From contig PMOQ01000034.1 in NCBI GenBank assembly GCA_003161255.1, positions 68,018-108,997 on the forward strand: 40,980 nt of DNA, written 5' to 3'. The position numbers and the translations under genes were made by a program. The notes below the pieces were generated by a model that did no database searches, was not told the DNA's origin, and worked only from the letters and a program-made list of their open reading frames with translations. The stretch comes from Acidimicrobiaceae bacterium. GTDB lineage: Bacteria > Actinomycetota > Acidimicrobiia > Acidimicrobiales > RAAP-2. Of the stretch, positions 1-7,780 are shown one piece after another. Positions within the stretch are counted from its first letter, which is position 1. The number at the start of each line of letters is the position of its first letter.

Positions 1-1245
1 CTCCGGCCGCGCTCGCTCGACGAGGTCGTCGGCCAGAGCCACCTCGTCGGCCCGCGGGGCCCACTCCGGGCGCTGGCCGAGGCGGACCGGCTGGGCTCGG
101 CGGTGCTGTGGGGTCCACCGGGCACCGGCAAGACAACGCTCGCCCGGATCCTCGCCGAGAGCAGCGAGAAGGTGTTCGTGCCGTTGTCGGCCACCGCGTC
201 GGGCGTGAAGGAGGTCCGTGCGGCCATCGACGACGCCAAGCGCCGCCTGGGCGAGCGCGGCCAGGGCACGGTGTTGTTCATCGACGAGGTCCACCGGTTC
301 AACAAGGCCCAACAGGACGTGCTGCTGCCGGCGGTCGAGGACGGGCTGGTCGTGCTCATCGGGGCCACCACCGAGAACCCCTACTTCGAGGTGAACGCCC
401 CGCTCATGAGCCGTTCGACGCTGTGGCGCCTCGAGCCCCTCACCGACGACGAGCTCTCGGTCATCGTGGGGCGGGGACTGGTCGCCGAGGGGGCAACCGC
501 CGCCGACGACGCCGTCGACGCGCTGTGCGCGGCGTCGGCCGGCGACGCCCGCAGCGCGCTCAACACGCTCGAGGTCGCGGTCTCCCTCGCCCGGACCAAG
601 AGCGGGGTGGCCGGGGGGACAGAGGTCCGGGTGGGCCTCGACGAGGTGGTGGCGGCCCGGGACCGGCGGATCTTCCACCAGGGCGTCGACGAGCACTACG
701 ACCAGATCAGCGCGCTGATCAAGAGCATCCGGGGCTCGGATCCCGACGCCGGGTTGTACTGGTTCGCCCGCATGCTGGAGGCCGGCGAGGACCCCCGCTA
801 CCTGGCCCGGCGCCTGGTCGTCCTGGCCAGCGAGGACGTGGGCATGGCCGACCCGCTGGCCCTGGTCGTGGCCGACGCGGCGTCCCGGGCCTTAGAGGTG
901 GTCGGGCTGCCCGAGGCCGCGCTCAACCTGGCCCAGTGCGTGGTGTACCTGGCCACCGCGCCGAAGTCGAACCGCGTCACCGTCGCCCTCGGCCGGGCCC
1001 GCGACGACGTCCGGGCCGGCACGCGCGGCGAGGTCCCGAACCACCTGCGGGACGGCCATTCGCCGAACGCGGCGGCACGGCTCGGCGAGTCCACCTACCG
1101 GTACCCGCACGACGATCCCGAGGGCTGGGTCGACCAGCAGTACCGGCCCGACGAGCTGGAGGGCCACGTCTACTACGAGCCGTCCGCCCACGGCGCCGAG
1201 GCGGAGATCGGCGAGCGCCTGCACCGACGCCCCAGGCGTGTCTGA
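1..1245 (+). CDS. rarA: Replication-associated recombination protein RarA/MgsA, AAA+ ATPase (5' end outside window)
   Basis: The reading frame is open from base 1, so the start codon lies upstream. The protein is a clamp-loader-like AAA+ ATPase that acts at stalled replication forks (family knowledge for RarA/MgsA/WRNIP1). Visible motifs are Walker A GPPGTGKTT, Walker B LFIDEVHRFNK, sensor 1 GATTENP and an SRST arginine-finger segment. The conserved C-terminal tail NHLRDGH...YRYPHD is typical of RarA and separates it from RuvB or DnaX. The stop is at 1243-1245. It lies 86 nt before alaS on the same strand. A TAGACT hexamer at 1255-1260 could be a -10 box for the alaS operon. Only about 20-40 N-terminal residues appear to be missing, judged against the usual family length. 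Confidence 0.93.
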   Translation, partial: LRPRSLDEVVGQSHLVGPRGPLRALAEADRLGSAVLWGPPGTGKTTLARILAESSEKVFVPLSATASGVKEVRAAIDDAKRRLGERGQGTVLFIDEVHRFNKAQQDVLLPAVEDGLVVLIGATTENPYFEVNAPLMSRSTLWRLEPLTDDELSVIVGRGLVAEGATAADDAVDALCAASAGDARSALNTLEVAVSLARTKSGVAGGTEVRVGLDEVVAARDRRIFHQGVDEHYDQISALIKSIRGSDPDAGLYWFARMLEAGEDPRYLARRLVVLASEDVGMADPLALVVADAASRALEVVGLPEAALNLAQCVVYLATAPKSNRVTVALGRARDDVRAGTRGEVPNHLRDGHSPNAAARLGESTYRYPHDDPEGWVDQQYRPDELEGHVYYEPSAHGAEAEIGERLHRRPRRV

Positions 1246-1331
1246 GCACGCCCGTAGACTCGGCGGACGCTCCCGGACAGGGGGCGGAGCCGACCACGTA
1301 CGGGAAGGTGCGCACTCGTGAGGGCGCTTTG

Positions 1332-3896
1332 ATGGACGCCAACCAGCTTCGTTCGACGTTCCTCGAGTTCTTCGCCGAGCGCGCCCACGATCGCGTGCCC
1401 TCGGCCAGCCTGGTCTCGCGGGACCCGTCGATCATGTTCACGATCGCAGGCATGGTCCCGTTCATCCCGTACTTCATCGGGGAGAACCAGCCACCGTGGC
1501 CCCGGGCCACGTCGGTGCAGAAGTGCTTCCGGACCGTCGACATCGACAACGTCGGCGAATCGGCGCGCCACGACACCTTCTTCGAGATGCTCGGGAATTT
1601 CAGCTTCGGCGACTACTTCAAGGAGCGGGCCATCCCGCTCGCCTGGGAGCTCGTGACCGAGGTGCTCGGAGTGGACGGTGATCGGGTCTGGGTGACCGTG
1701 CACGATTCGGACGATGCGGCGGCGGAGCTGTGGATCGCCGCCGGTGTGCCGGCCGAGCGGATCCAGCGGATGGGGAAGGAGAATTTCTGGGACCCGTTCC
1801 CGGTCGGGCCGTGCGGCCCGGACTCGGAGATGTTCTTTGACAAGGGCGAGGCCTACGGGGCCGCCGGCGGCCCGAAGGACGGCGCCGAGGAGCGCTACGT
1901 CGAGTTCTGGAACCTCGTGTTCATGCAGTACAACCGGCTGGCCGACGGCTCGATGGTCGACCTGCCCAACAAGAACATCGACACCGGCATGGGGCTCGAG
2001 CGGGCCCTGGCCGTGATCGAGGGCGTCGACACCATCTTCGACACCGACGCGTTCGCGCCCATGATCGAGACCGCCGAGCGCCTGCTCGACGTCCGCTACG
2101 GAGCGGACCCGACCGCGGACGTGGCCATCAGGAAGCTGGCCGACCACGGCCGGGCCATGACCATGCTGATCGCGGACGGGGTGCTGCCGTCCAACGACGG
2201 CCGGGGCTACGTGCTGCGTCGCCTCATCCGCCGGGCCATCCTGGCGGCGCGTCGGCTCGACGTCGACGCCGAGGTCACCGGTCCGCTCGCCGAGACCACG
2301 GTCGAGCTGATGAAGGAGGCCTACCCGGACCTCCCGGACCGCCTCGACCTGGCCCGCTCGGTGCTGGAGAGCGAGGAGGTGTCGTTCGACCGGACGCTCA
2401 AGGCCGGCCTCGGCCTCCTGGACGCCGCCCTCGACGCGGCCCGGGGGGCCAACCGGGACACCCTGGACGGCGACGCGGCGTTCAAGCTGCACGACACCCA
2501 CGGGTTCCCGATCGAGCTGACCGAGGAGCTGGCCGGCGAGGCCGGCTTCGGCGTGGAGCGGGCCGCGTTCGACTCGGCCATGGCCGCCCAGCGGGACCGT
2601 GCCCGCGCCGCCGCCCGCACACCGGCGGTGGCCGACGAGCCGGCCTACCGGGCCCTGCTCGAGACCGAGGGGGAGACCGCCTTCATCGGCCGGAGCCCGG
2701 ATTCGTACGCGGTGCCGGCCCGGATCGTGGGGGTGCTCGCGGGGGTGAAGGAGGGGACGGCCGAGATCTTCTTGGACCGGACCCCCTTCTACGCCGAGGG
2801 CGGCGGCCAGGTCGGCGACAAGGGCACGATCGTCACCGAGACGGGGAGGGCGGAGGTGTTCGACACCGTCGCACCGATGCCCGGGTTGAGCGCCCACCGG
2901 GCCAAGGTGACCGGCGAGATCTTCGCCAACCAGGACGCGCTCGCGACCATCGACGTGCCCCGCCGGGAGGCCACCCGGCGCAACCACACCGGGACCCATC
3001 TCCTCCACGCGGCGCTCCGCTCGGTGCTGGGCGACCACGTGCGCCAACAGAGCTCGATGGTGGCGCCGGACCACCTGCGGTTCGACTTCAGCCACCACCA
3101 CCAGCCGGCTCCCGAGGAGCTGGTCGCGGTGACCGAGATGGTCAACCGGGACGTGATCGGCGATTCCGAGGTTCAGACCGTCGAGACGACGGTGGCCCAG
3201 GCCGAGGCCGAGGGGGCCGTGGCCTTCTTCGGCGACAAGTACGGAGACGTCGTGCGCATGGTGCGGGCGGGCCCCCACTCACTCGAGTTGTGCGGGGGCA
3301 CCCACGTGCACGCGCTGGGCCAGATCGGCCCGATCAACATCGTGAGCGAGAGCTCCATCGGCGCCAACACCCGCCGGATCGAGGCCGTGACGGGTGAGGT
3401 CGCGCTCGGGCGAAACCTGACCCGGCAACGCCAGATCGAGGACGCGGCGCGGCTGCTCCGGACCGAGCCCGACGGGGTGATCGACGCCCTCGAACGGCTG
3501 CTCGAGCGCCAGCGGGAAGCCGAGAAAACGTTGCAGAGCCTCCGCAGGGGCGCGCTGTCCCAGGAGGCCGCCACGCTGGCCGCCTCCGCCGACGCCGGCG
3601 CGGTCGTGGCCCGTCGTGACGGCCTCGGCGCCGACGAGCTGCGGGGCCTGGCCCAGGCCGTCGCGGCGATGGACGGGGTGCGGGCCGCAGTGATCGGGGG
3701 TGTGCACGACAACAAGGTCTCGCTGGCCGCGGCCACGGGCGGCTCGCCCGACGCGAGTGCCCTGGTGAGGGAGCTCGGCGCGATGGTCGGCGGTTCGGGC
3801 GGTGGGACGCCCGAGCTCGCCGTCGCCGGTGGGCGCGACCCGTCGCGCCTCGATGACGCGCTGGAAGCGGCACGTCAGGCGCTGCGCTCGACGTGA
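1332..3896 (+). CDS. alaS: Alanine--tRNA ligase
   Basis: Charges tRNA-Ala with alanine in the cytoplasm and hydrolyses mischarged Ser/Gly-tRNA. It is 854 aa, near the usual 860-900. The class II core is at the N-terminus (starts MDANQLRSTFLEFF, with RATSVQKCFRTVDIDNVG and GMGLERALAVIEG). The editing domain carries the zinc motif H552-TGT-H556 and C654-GGT-H658. The C-terminal DHHA1 domain includes GGSGGGTPELA. The ATG at 1332 fits the family N-terminus; the frame is open upstream and a GTG at 1308 would add eight residues. Its TGA overlaps the GTG of ruvX by 4 nt, so the two are probably translationally coupled. The alaS-ruvX-mltG order is common in actinobacteria. Confidence 0.97.
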   Translation: MDANQLRSTFLEFFAERAHDRVPSASLVSRDPSIMFTIAGMVPFIPYFIGENQPPWPRATSVQKCFRTVDIDNVGESARHDTFFEMLGNFSFGDYFKERAIPLAWELVTEVLGVDGDRVWVTVHDSDDAAAELWIAAGVPAERIQRMGKENFWDPFPVGPCGPDSEMFFDKGEAYGAAGGPKDGAEERYVEFWNLVFMQYNRLADGSMVDLPNKNIDTGMGLERALAVIEGVDTIFDTDAFAPMIETAERLLDVRYGADPTADVAIRKLADHGRAMTMLIADGVLPSNDGRGYVLRRLIRRAILAARRLDVDAEVTGPLAETTVELMKEAYPDLPDRLDLARSVLESEEVSFDRTLKAGLGLLDAALDAARGANRDTLDGDAAFKLHDTHGFPIELTEELAGEAGFGVERAAFDSAMAAQRDRARAAARTPAVADEPAYRALLETEGETAFIGRSPDSYAVPARIVGVLAGVKEGTAEIFLDRTPFYAEGGGQVGDKGTIVTETGRAEVFDTVAPMPGLSAHRAKVTGEIFANQDALATIDVPRREATRRNHTGTHLLHAALRSVLGDHVRQQSSMVAPDHLRFDFSHHHQPAPEELVAVTEMVNRDVIGDSEVQTVETTVAQAEAEGAVAFFGDKYGDVVRMVRAGPHSLELCGGTHVHALGQIGPINIVSESSIGANTRRIEAVTGEVALGRNLTRQRQIEDAARLLRTEPDGVIDALERLLERQREAEKTLQSLRRGALSQEAATLAASADAGAVVARRDGLGADELRGLAQAVAAMDGVRAAVIGGVHDNKVSLAAATGGSPDASALVRELGAMVGGSGGGTPELAVAGGRDPSRLDDALEAARQALRST

Positions 3897-4345
3897 CCGA
3901 CGCGGGCCGCCGGTCCGGGGACAAGGCGTTGGCGATCGACCTCGGCAGCCGCCGGATCGGTCTGGCCGTGTCCGACCGCGCCGGTTCGATGGCCTTCCCG
4001 CACTCGGTCATCGAGCGTTCGAACGATCCGGCCGCCGACCGGGCGGCGATCGCGGCGGCGGTGCAGGAGACCGGGGCCACGACGGTGGTGGTCGGGCTGC
4101 CGCTCTCGCTCGACGGCACCGACGGTCCGGCCGCCCGCGCCGCACGCGCGCAGGCGGGAGAGCTGGCCGACGCGCTCGGTGGCACGAGCGTGGTGCTGTT
4201 CGATGAACGGCTCACCACCGTTTCCGCGCAGGCGGCGCTCGTCGCAGCCGGACGGAAGGGCCGCCGGCAACGAGCGGTCGTCGACAGTGCCGCCGCGGCC
4301 GTGCTCCTGCAGTCGTGGCTGGATGCCGGGCGGCCGGTCGGGTGA
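3893..4345 (+). CDS. ruvX: RuvX/YqgF family pre-16S rRNA nuclease (RNase H-like fold)
   Basis: A 150-aa protein of the YqgF family, which processes the 5' end of pre-16S rRNA and was earlier annotated as a putative Holliday junction resolvase. Signature motifs are all present: ALAIDLGSRRIGLAVSD at the N-terminus with the first acidic residue, VVVGLPLSLDG in the middle, FDERLTTVSA, and the C-terminal VDSAAAAVLLQ containing the last acidic residue. The GTG start overlaps the alaS stop as GTGA, and its own TGA overlaps the GTG of mltG in the same way, so the three genes form one translationally coupled operon. Confidence 0.94.
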   Translation: MTDAGRRSGDKALAIDLGSRRIGLAVSDRAGSMAFPHSVIERSNDPAADRAAIAAAVQETGATTVVVGLPLSLDGTDGPAARAARAQAGELADALGGTSVVLFDERLTTVSAQAALVAAGRKGRRQRAVVDSAAAAVLLQSWLDAGRPVG

Positions 4346-5442
4346 GCGGCTCCGACGAGTTCCCGCCGCCGGCCGATCCGGGGCCGCCCGCCTCCACCGT
4401 CGTGCCACGCGGTGGCGACCGCCGGACCCGCCGCCGCCGCCGGCGCCGGATCGTGCTCTCGGTGCTCGGCGTCTTCGTGCTGGTGCTGGTCGGCTTGGTC
4501 GCCTTCTACGAGATCGAGGCCCACCCGTTCGGTGGGCCCGGCCGCCAGGTCGTGCTCACCGTGCAGAACAACGAGTCGACGGGTGCCGCCATCGACGCGC
4601 TGGCCAAGGACGGCGTCGTCGCCAGCGCGTTCGCGTTCCGGCTGTCCGAGATCGTCCACGGCACACCGACGGTCGCCCCGGGCTCGTACCTGTTCCATCA
4701 GAACGAGTCGTTCTCGACCGTGCGGAGCATCTTTTCGGGCGGGCCGAACGTCTTCCTGATGGACGTGCCGGAGGGCTTCACCCTCGCCGAGGTGACCGAG
4801 CGGGTGAACGAGCTCCCGATCCCGGTCGCCGGCTCGTTCGCGCGGGCGCTGACCAGCGGCACGATGACCTCGCCGTACTCCTCGGGCGGGTCCGAGCCCC
4901 TGGAGGGCGACATCGCGACGGGCCAGTACCTGGTCCTGCCCCGGGAGAAGGCGACGACGCTGTTGGCCCAGATGGTCGACCGGTTCAACAAGCAGGCCGC
5001 TTCGCTCCACCTCGACTCGGCGGCCACGGCTCTCGGCATCACCCCGGCCCAGCTCGTCGTGGTCGCGTCGATCGTCGAGAAGGAGGGCGAGTTCGTGCAG
5101 AACATGGGCAAGGTCTCCCGGGTCATCTACAACCGGCTGGCCAAGGGGAGCCCGCTGCAGATGGACTCGACGATCCTGTACTCGCTGGGCCAGGACGGCG
5201 GCACCGTCACCGCGGCCGACCTCAAGATCAACACCCCGTACAACACCTATCTGCACACCGGGTTGCCGCCGACGCCCATCTGCGCCCCGTCGAGGACGGC
5301 GCTCAGCTCGGCCGCCCACCCGACCCCCGGCCAATGGCTCTACTTCCAGCTGGTGTCGAAGGACGGGACCGAGCAGTTCTCGGACACCTTCGCCGGGCAG
5401 CTGGCCGCCGAGGCCCTGGCCAAGTCCCGGGGCCTCCCCTAG
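4342..5442 (+). CDS. mltG: Endolytic peptidoglycan transglycosylase MltG (YceG-like)
   Basis: A 366-aa membrane-anchored lytic transglycosylase that cuts nascent glycan strands and is thought to terminate their growth. A short proline/arginine-rich cytoplasmic tail is followed by one transmembrane helix (about residues 34-55, IVLSVLGVFVLVLVGLVAF). The extracytoplasmic part has a LysM-like region and the YceG catalytic domain with ASIVEKEG (the catalytic Glu), VIYNRLAKGSPLQMDST and NTYLHTGLPPTPI. I chose the GTG at 4342 because it overlaps the ruvX stop as GTGA; an ATG at 4315 in the same frame would run deep into ruvX. It is the last gene of the alaS-ruvX-mltG run. Confidence 0.94.
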   Translation: MSGSDEFPPPADPGPPASTVVPRGGDRRTRRRRRRRIVLSVLGVFVLVLVGLVAFYEIEAHPFGGPGRQVVLTVQNNESTGAAIDALAKDGVVASAFAFRLSEIVHGTPTVAPGSYLFHQNESFSTVRSIFSGGPNVFLMDVPEGFTLAEVTERVNELPIPVAGSFARALTSGTMTSPYSSGGSEPLEGDIATGQYLVLPREKATTLLAQMVDRFNKQAASLHLDSAATALGITPAQLVVVASIVEKEGEFVQNMGKVSRVIYNRLAKGSPLQMDSTILYSLGQDGGTVTAADLKINTPYNTYLHTGLPPTPICAPSRTALSSAAHPTPGQWLYFQLVSKDGTEQFSDTFAGQLAAEALAKSRGLP

Positions 5443-5503
5443 ACCGGTCCCGTTCGACCATTCGGTGTGCCGACCCGCGAGCGTCTCGGACACCACCTCT
5501 TCG

Positions 5504-5509
5504 TACCAT
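5504..5509 (+). promoter_or_regulatory. Putative -10 box (TACCAT) of a leaderless vapB-like gene
   Basis: TACCAT ends 7 nt before the ATG at 5517. That spacing would place the transcription start at or beside the start codon. No good -35 match is visible. The call rests on the same arrangement recurring in front of many genes in this window. Confidence 0.45.
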
Positions 5510-5516
5510 CAAGGGA

Positions 5517-5801
5517 ATGACAAAAGAGAAGACAACAATCACCTTGGATCGATCGAAGGCCGCCGCCGCCCGTACGCTGGTCGGTGCCCGATCGGTGTCC
5601 GAGGTGGTCGACGTCGCGTTGGACCATCTGATCCGAGTCGAACATCTCCGCGCTGACGTCACCGCCTACCGGCGAGTGTTCTCGACAAAGGCTGAAGCCG
5701 AGCTCGGGTTCCTCGGGGACGCCAGCGGCCTCGCCGACGACACCGATTGGGACGCGCTGTACGGCGACGAACTCTTGCGACCCGCGGCGCAGCCGGGGTG
5801 A
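5517..5801 (+). CDS. VapB-like antitoxin, apparently solitary
   Basis: A 94-aa protein whose first 45 residues look like a ribbon-helix-helix DNA-binding domain of VapB-type antitoxins: strand TTITLDRSK, then ARTLVGARSVSEVVDVALDHLI. The C-terminal half is acidic and ends DDTDWDALYGDELL, which would be the toxin-binding tail in a real pair. No toxin follows; only 113 nt separate it from aroE, too short for a PIN-domain or MazF-type protein. Start choice is supported by the TACCAT box 7 nt upstream, and there is no separate Shine-Dalgarno. It sits between mltG and aroE, genes that are usually close neighbours in actinobacteria, which suggests insertion. It may now act only as a regulator; the target is unknown. 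Confidence 0.8.
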   Translation: MTKEKTTITLDRSKAAAARTLVGARSVSEVVDVALDHLIRVEHLRADVTAYRRVFSTKAEAELGFLGDASGLADDTDWDALYGDELLRPAAQPG

Positions 5802-5914
5802 GGCATCGCTCCTCGATTTGGACAAGATCCATCCGGTCAGGAGAAGTCGACTCGTGTCGTTAGCCACCGGGTTCCCAACCTGGTTGGATACGTCGAGATG
5901 GTGAGGCTCCCGAG

Positions 5915-6799
5915 ATGACCGCGTCACGCGCTCCGAGAGACCCGCGGCGGGGCTCCTGGCCATCGGCGGCATCGGAGGTGGTGGCCGTGATCGGCGACCC
6001 CGTCGAGCACTCATTGTCGCCTCTCCTGCACAACACGGCCTTCGCAGAACTGGGCTTGGACTGGGTGTCGGTGGGTTTTCGGGTCCCGGCCGGGTCAGCC
6101 CCGACGGCCCTCGAGGGCGCCCGAGCGCTCGGCCTTGCCGGCCTGTCGGTCACCATGCCCCACAAGGCGGCGGTGGCCGAGGCGGTCGACGATCGGACCG
6201 AGATTGCGCAGCGGCTGGGCGCCGTCAACTGCGTGCGCATCGAGAAGGGGAGGCTCATCGGGACGAACACCGACGGGCAGGGATTCGTCGAGTCGCTGAG
6301 ACGGGGCACCGGCTTCGACCCGGCCCACAAACGGTGTGTCGTGATCGGCGCGGGTGGCGCCGCGCGCGCCGTGGTGCTTGCCCTGGCCGAATCGGGAGCC
6401 ACCGAGATTGTCGTCGTGGCCCGGAAGCCGGAGGCGGCTGCGGCGGCAGCGACCCTCGCCGGGTCGGCCGGTCGCGTGGGCTCGGCCCGCGATGCCCCGG
6501 GCACCGACCTCATCGTCAACGCGACGCCGGTCGGCATGGTCGGGGACGGGACCGTGACCCACACCCCGGTCGTGCCCGCGGAGGCCCTCGTCGAAGGCCA
6601 GGTCGTCGTCGACCTCGTCTACGAGCCCGCCGAGACCGAGTGGATGGCCGGTGCGGCCCGCCAGGGGGCGGTCGTGCTCGGGGGCCTCGGGATGCTGGTG
6701 CACCAGGCGGCGGCACAGCTCAAGTTGTGGACCGGGCTCGACCCGCCGATCGAGGCCCTGTGGGCGGCCGCCGAGGCGGCCCGGGCCGGCCCGACCTGA
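5915..6799 (+). CDS. aroE: Shikimate dehydrogenase (NADP+)
   Basis: Reduces 3-dehydroshikimate to shikimate in the aromatic amino acid pathway. It is 294 aa, slightly long because of a 20-residue N-terminal extension before the substrate-binding motif VIGDPVEHSLSPLLHN. The catalytic pair is K84 (SVTMPHKAAV) and D120 (TNTDGQGF). The NADP-binding Rossmann loop is VIGAGGAARAVVLAL, and the C-terminal GGLGMLVHQAAAQLKLWTG is typical. The start ATG has GAGG about 8 nt upstream. It follows the solitary antitoxin on the same strand and converges with mscS; its stop codon lies inside a small hairpin shared with the mscS stop. Confidence 0.95.
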   Translation: MTASRAPRDPRRGSWPSAASEVVAVIGDPVEHSLSPLLHNTAFAELGLDWVSVGFRVPAGSAPTALEGARALGLAGLSVTMPHKAAVAEAVDDRTEIAQRLGAVNCVRIEKGRLIGTNTDGQGFVESLRRGTGFDPAHKRCVVIGAGGAARAVVLALAESGATEIVVVARKPEAAAAAATLAGSAGRVGSARDAPGTDLIVNATPVGMVGDGTVTHTPVVPAEALVEGQVVVDLVYEPAETEWMAGAARQGAVVLGGLGMLVHQAAAQLKLWTGLDPPIEALWAAAEAARAGPT

Positions 6800-6813
6800 G
6801 CCGCGGTCAGGTC
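6793..6813. terminator. Short hairpin between convergent aroE and mscS
   Basis: A perfect 7-bp inverted repeat, GACCTGA and TCAGGTC, with a 7-nt loop. It contains both stop codons, aroE TGA at 6797-6799 and mscS TGA on the other strand at 6807-6809. There is no U-tract, so termination activity is uncertain. Confidence 0.35.
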
Positions 6814-7760
6814 ACGGGGTCGGCCGGCGGGGCCAGCAGCCCGGCGTCGGCGAGCGCGCCGATGATCGCGCCCCGCAGCATCCGCTCGATGGTGGCGCGG
6901 TGCCCGTGGTTGGTCCGCAACATCACCCGGAGCGTGCCGTTGGCACCATCGGTCGCGACCAGCCCCAGCACCTCGGCGGGTTGGGTGCAGCCGGCCGCCT
7001 CCGGCGCCTCGTTCGCGATCCGGTTGGCCGCCTCGGTGACCACCTCGGTCGCCCGGGCCAGCTCGGCCGCCGACTCGATCGGCACGGCCACCTCGACCAC
7101 GGCCTTGGCCCAGCCCCGCGACGCGTTGGCCAACTGGCGGATGTCGCCATTCGGGACGTAGACGAGCGAGCCGTCGGCGACCCTGACCCTGGTGACCCGC
7201 AGGCTCAGGTCCTCGACCGTCCCGATCACGTTGTTGACCGAGATCGAGTCCCCGATGACGAACTGGTCCTCGATGGTGAGGAGGAACCCCGACAGGTAGT
7301 CGCGCACGAGCGACTGCGCGCCGAAGCCGATGGTGGCGCCGATGACCGTCGCGCTGGCGAGCAGCGGGGTGAGGTTGATGCCGAGCATCTCGAGGATGAT
7401 CCCGATGGTCGCGACCGCTACCGCGAACCGCCACGCGTTCGCCAACACCGCAGCGTTGGTGCTCACCCGCGAGGTGGCCCGCGGGGAGGTCCCGCGGTGG
7501 CGGGCCGGCGACCCCATCTTCTCCACCAGCCGGCGGACCGCCCGGGCGCCCAACCGGGCGATGACCCATGCGACCGCCACCACGAGGACGATCTCGAGGG
7601 GCCGCAGGACGAATTCCACCAGCGTGTGGGAGACGGAGCGGGAGACCCCGAGCTTGCGCAGGAGGTCGTAGAACCAGCCTCCGCTGCCCCCGATCGCGGC
7701 CTGGGGTGGGATGCCCCAGCTCAGATGGGGTGTCGGGAGCGCCCGGGGGATGAGGGTCAT
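6807..7760 (-). CDS. MscS-family mechanosensitive ion channel
   Basis: A 317-aa small-conductance mechanosensitive channel that opens under membrane tension to relieve osmotic shock. Hydrophobic helices lie at about residues 45-68 and 105-125, followed by the pore helix and beta domain signature ATIGFGAQSLVRDYLSGFLLTIEDQFVIGD, where the glycine/alanine packing of the pore is visible. The cytoplasmic part has VPNGDIRQLANASR and ends with a proline-containing tail. Start ATG at 7760 has a CAGAAT hexamer 7 nt upstream (on the minus strand) and no Shine-Dalgarno, consistent with a leaderless message. It diverges from rodA across only 20 bp. Confidence 0.9.
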   Translation of the reverse strand: MTLIPRALPTPHLSWGIPPQAAIGGSGGWFYDLLRKLGVSRSVSHTLVEFVLRPLEIVLVVAVAWVIARLGARAVRRLVEKMGSPARHRGTSPRATSRVSTNAAVLANAWRFAVAVATIGIILEMLGINLTPLLASATVIGATIGFGAQSLVRDYLSGFLLTIEDQFVIGDSISVNNVIGTVEDLSLRVTRVRVADGSLVYVPNGDIRQLANASRGWAKAVVEVAVPIESAAELARATEVVTEAANRIANEAPEAAGCTQPAEVLGLVATDGANGTLRVMLRTNHGHRATIERMLRGAIIGALADAGLLAPPADPVT

Positions 7761-7766
7761 GCCCGT

Positions 7767-7773
7767 TATTCTG
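7767..7773. promoter_or_regulatory. Overlapping divergent -10 boxes for mscS and rodA
   Basis: The heptamer TATTCTG reads TATTCT on the plus strand (7767-7772, 8 nt before the rodA GTG) and CAGAAT on the minus strand (7773-7768, 7 nt before the mscS ATG). Each has leaderless spacing, so one AT-rich patch may serve as the -10 element in both directions. Confidence 0.45.
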
Positions 7774-7780
7774 TCCTGCG

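Noticed and set aside
1246-1331. A T-box or other tRNA-sensing leader before alaS
   Set aside because: The gap is 86 nt and has no antiterminator or specifier structure that I can draw.
1173-3278. A 701-codon open frame on the minus strand across alaS
   Set aside because: It is opposite a convincing alaS with all motifs; its product is arginine/histidine/glycine-rich with no domain, as expected from high-GC codon bias.
4179-5516. Long open frame leading into the solitary antitoxin
   Set aside because: It lies over mltG in another frame; the antitoxin domain starts at the ATG at 5517, with a -10 box just before.
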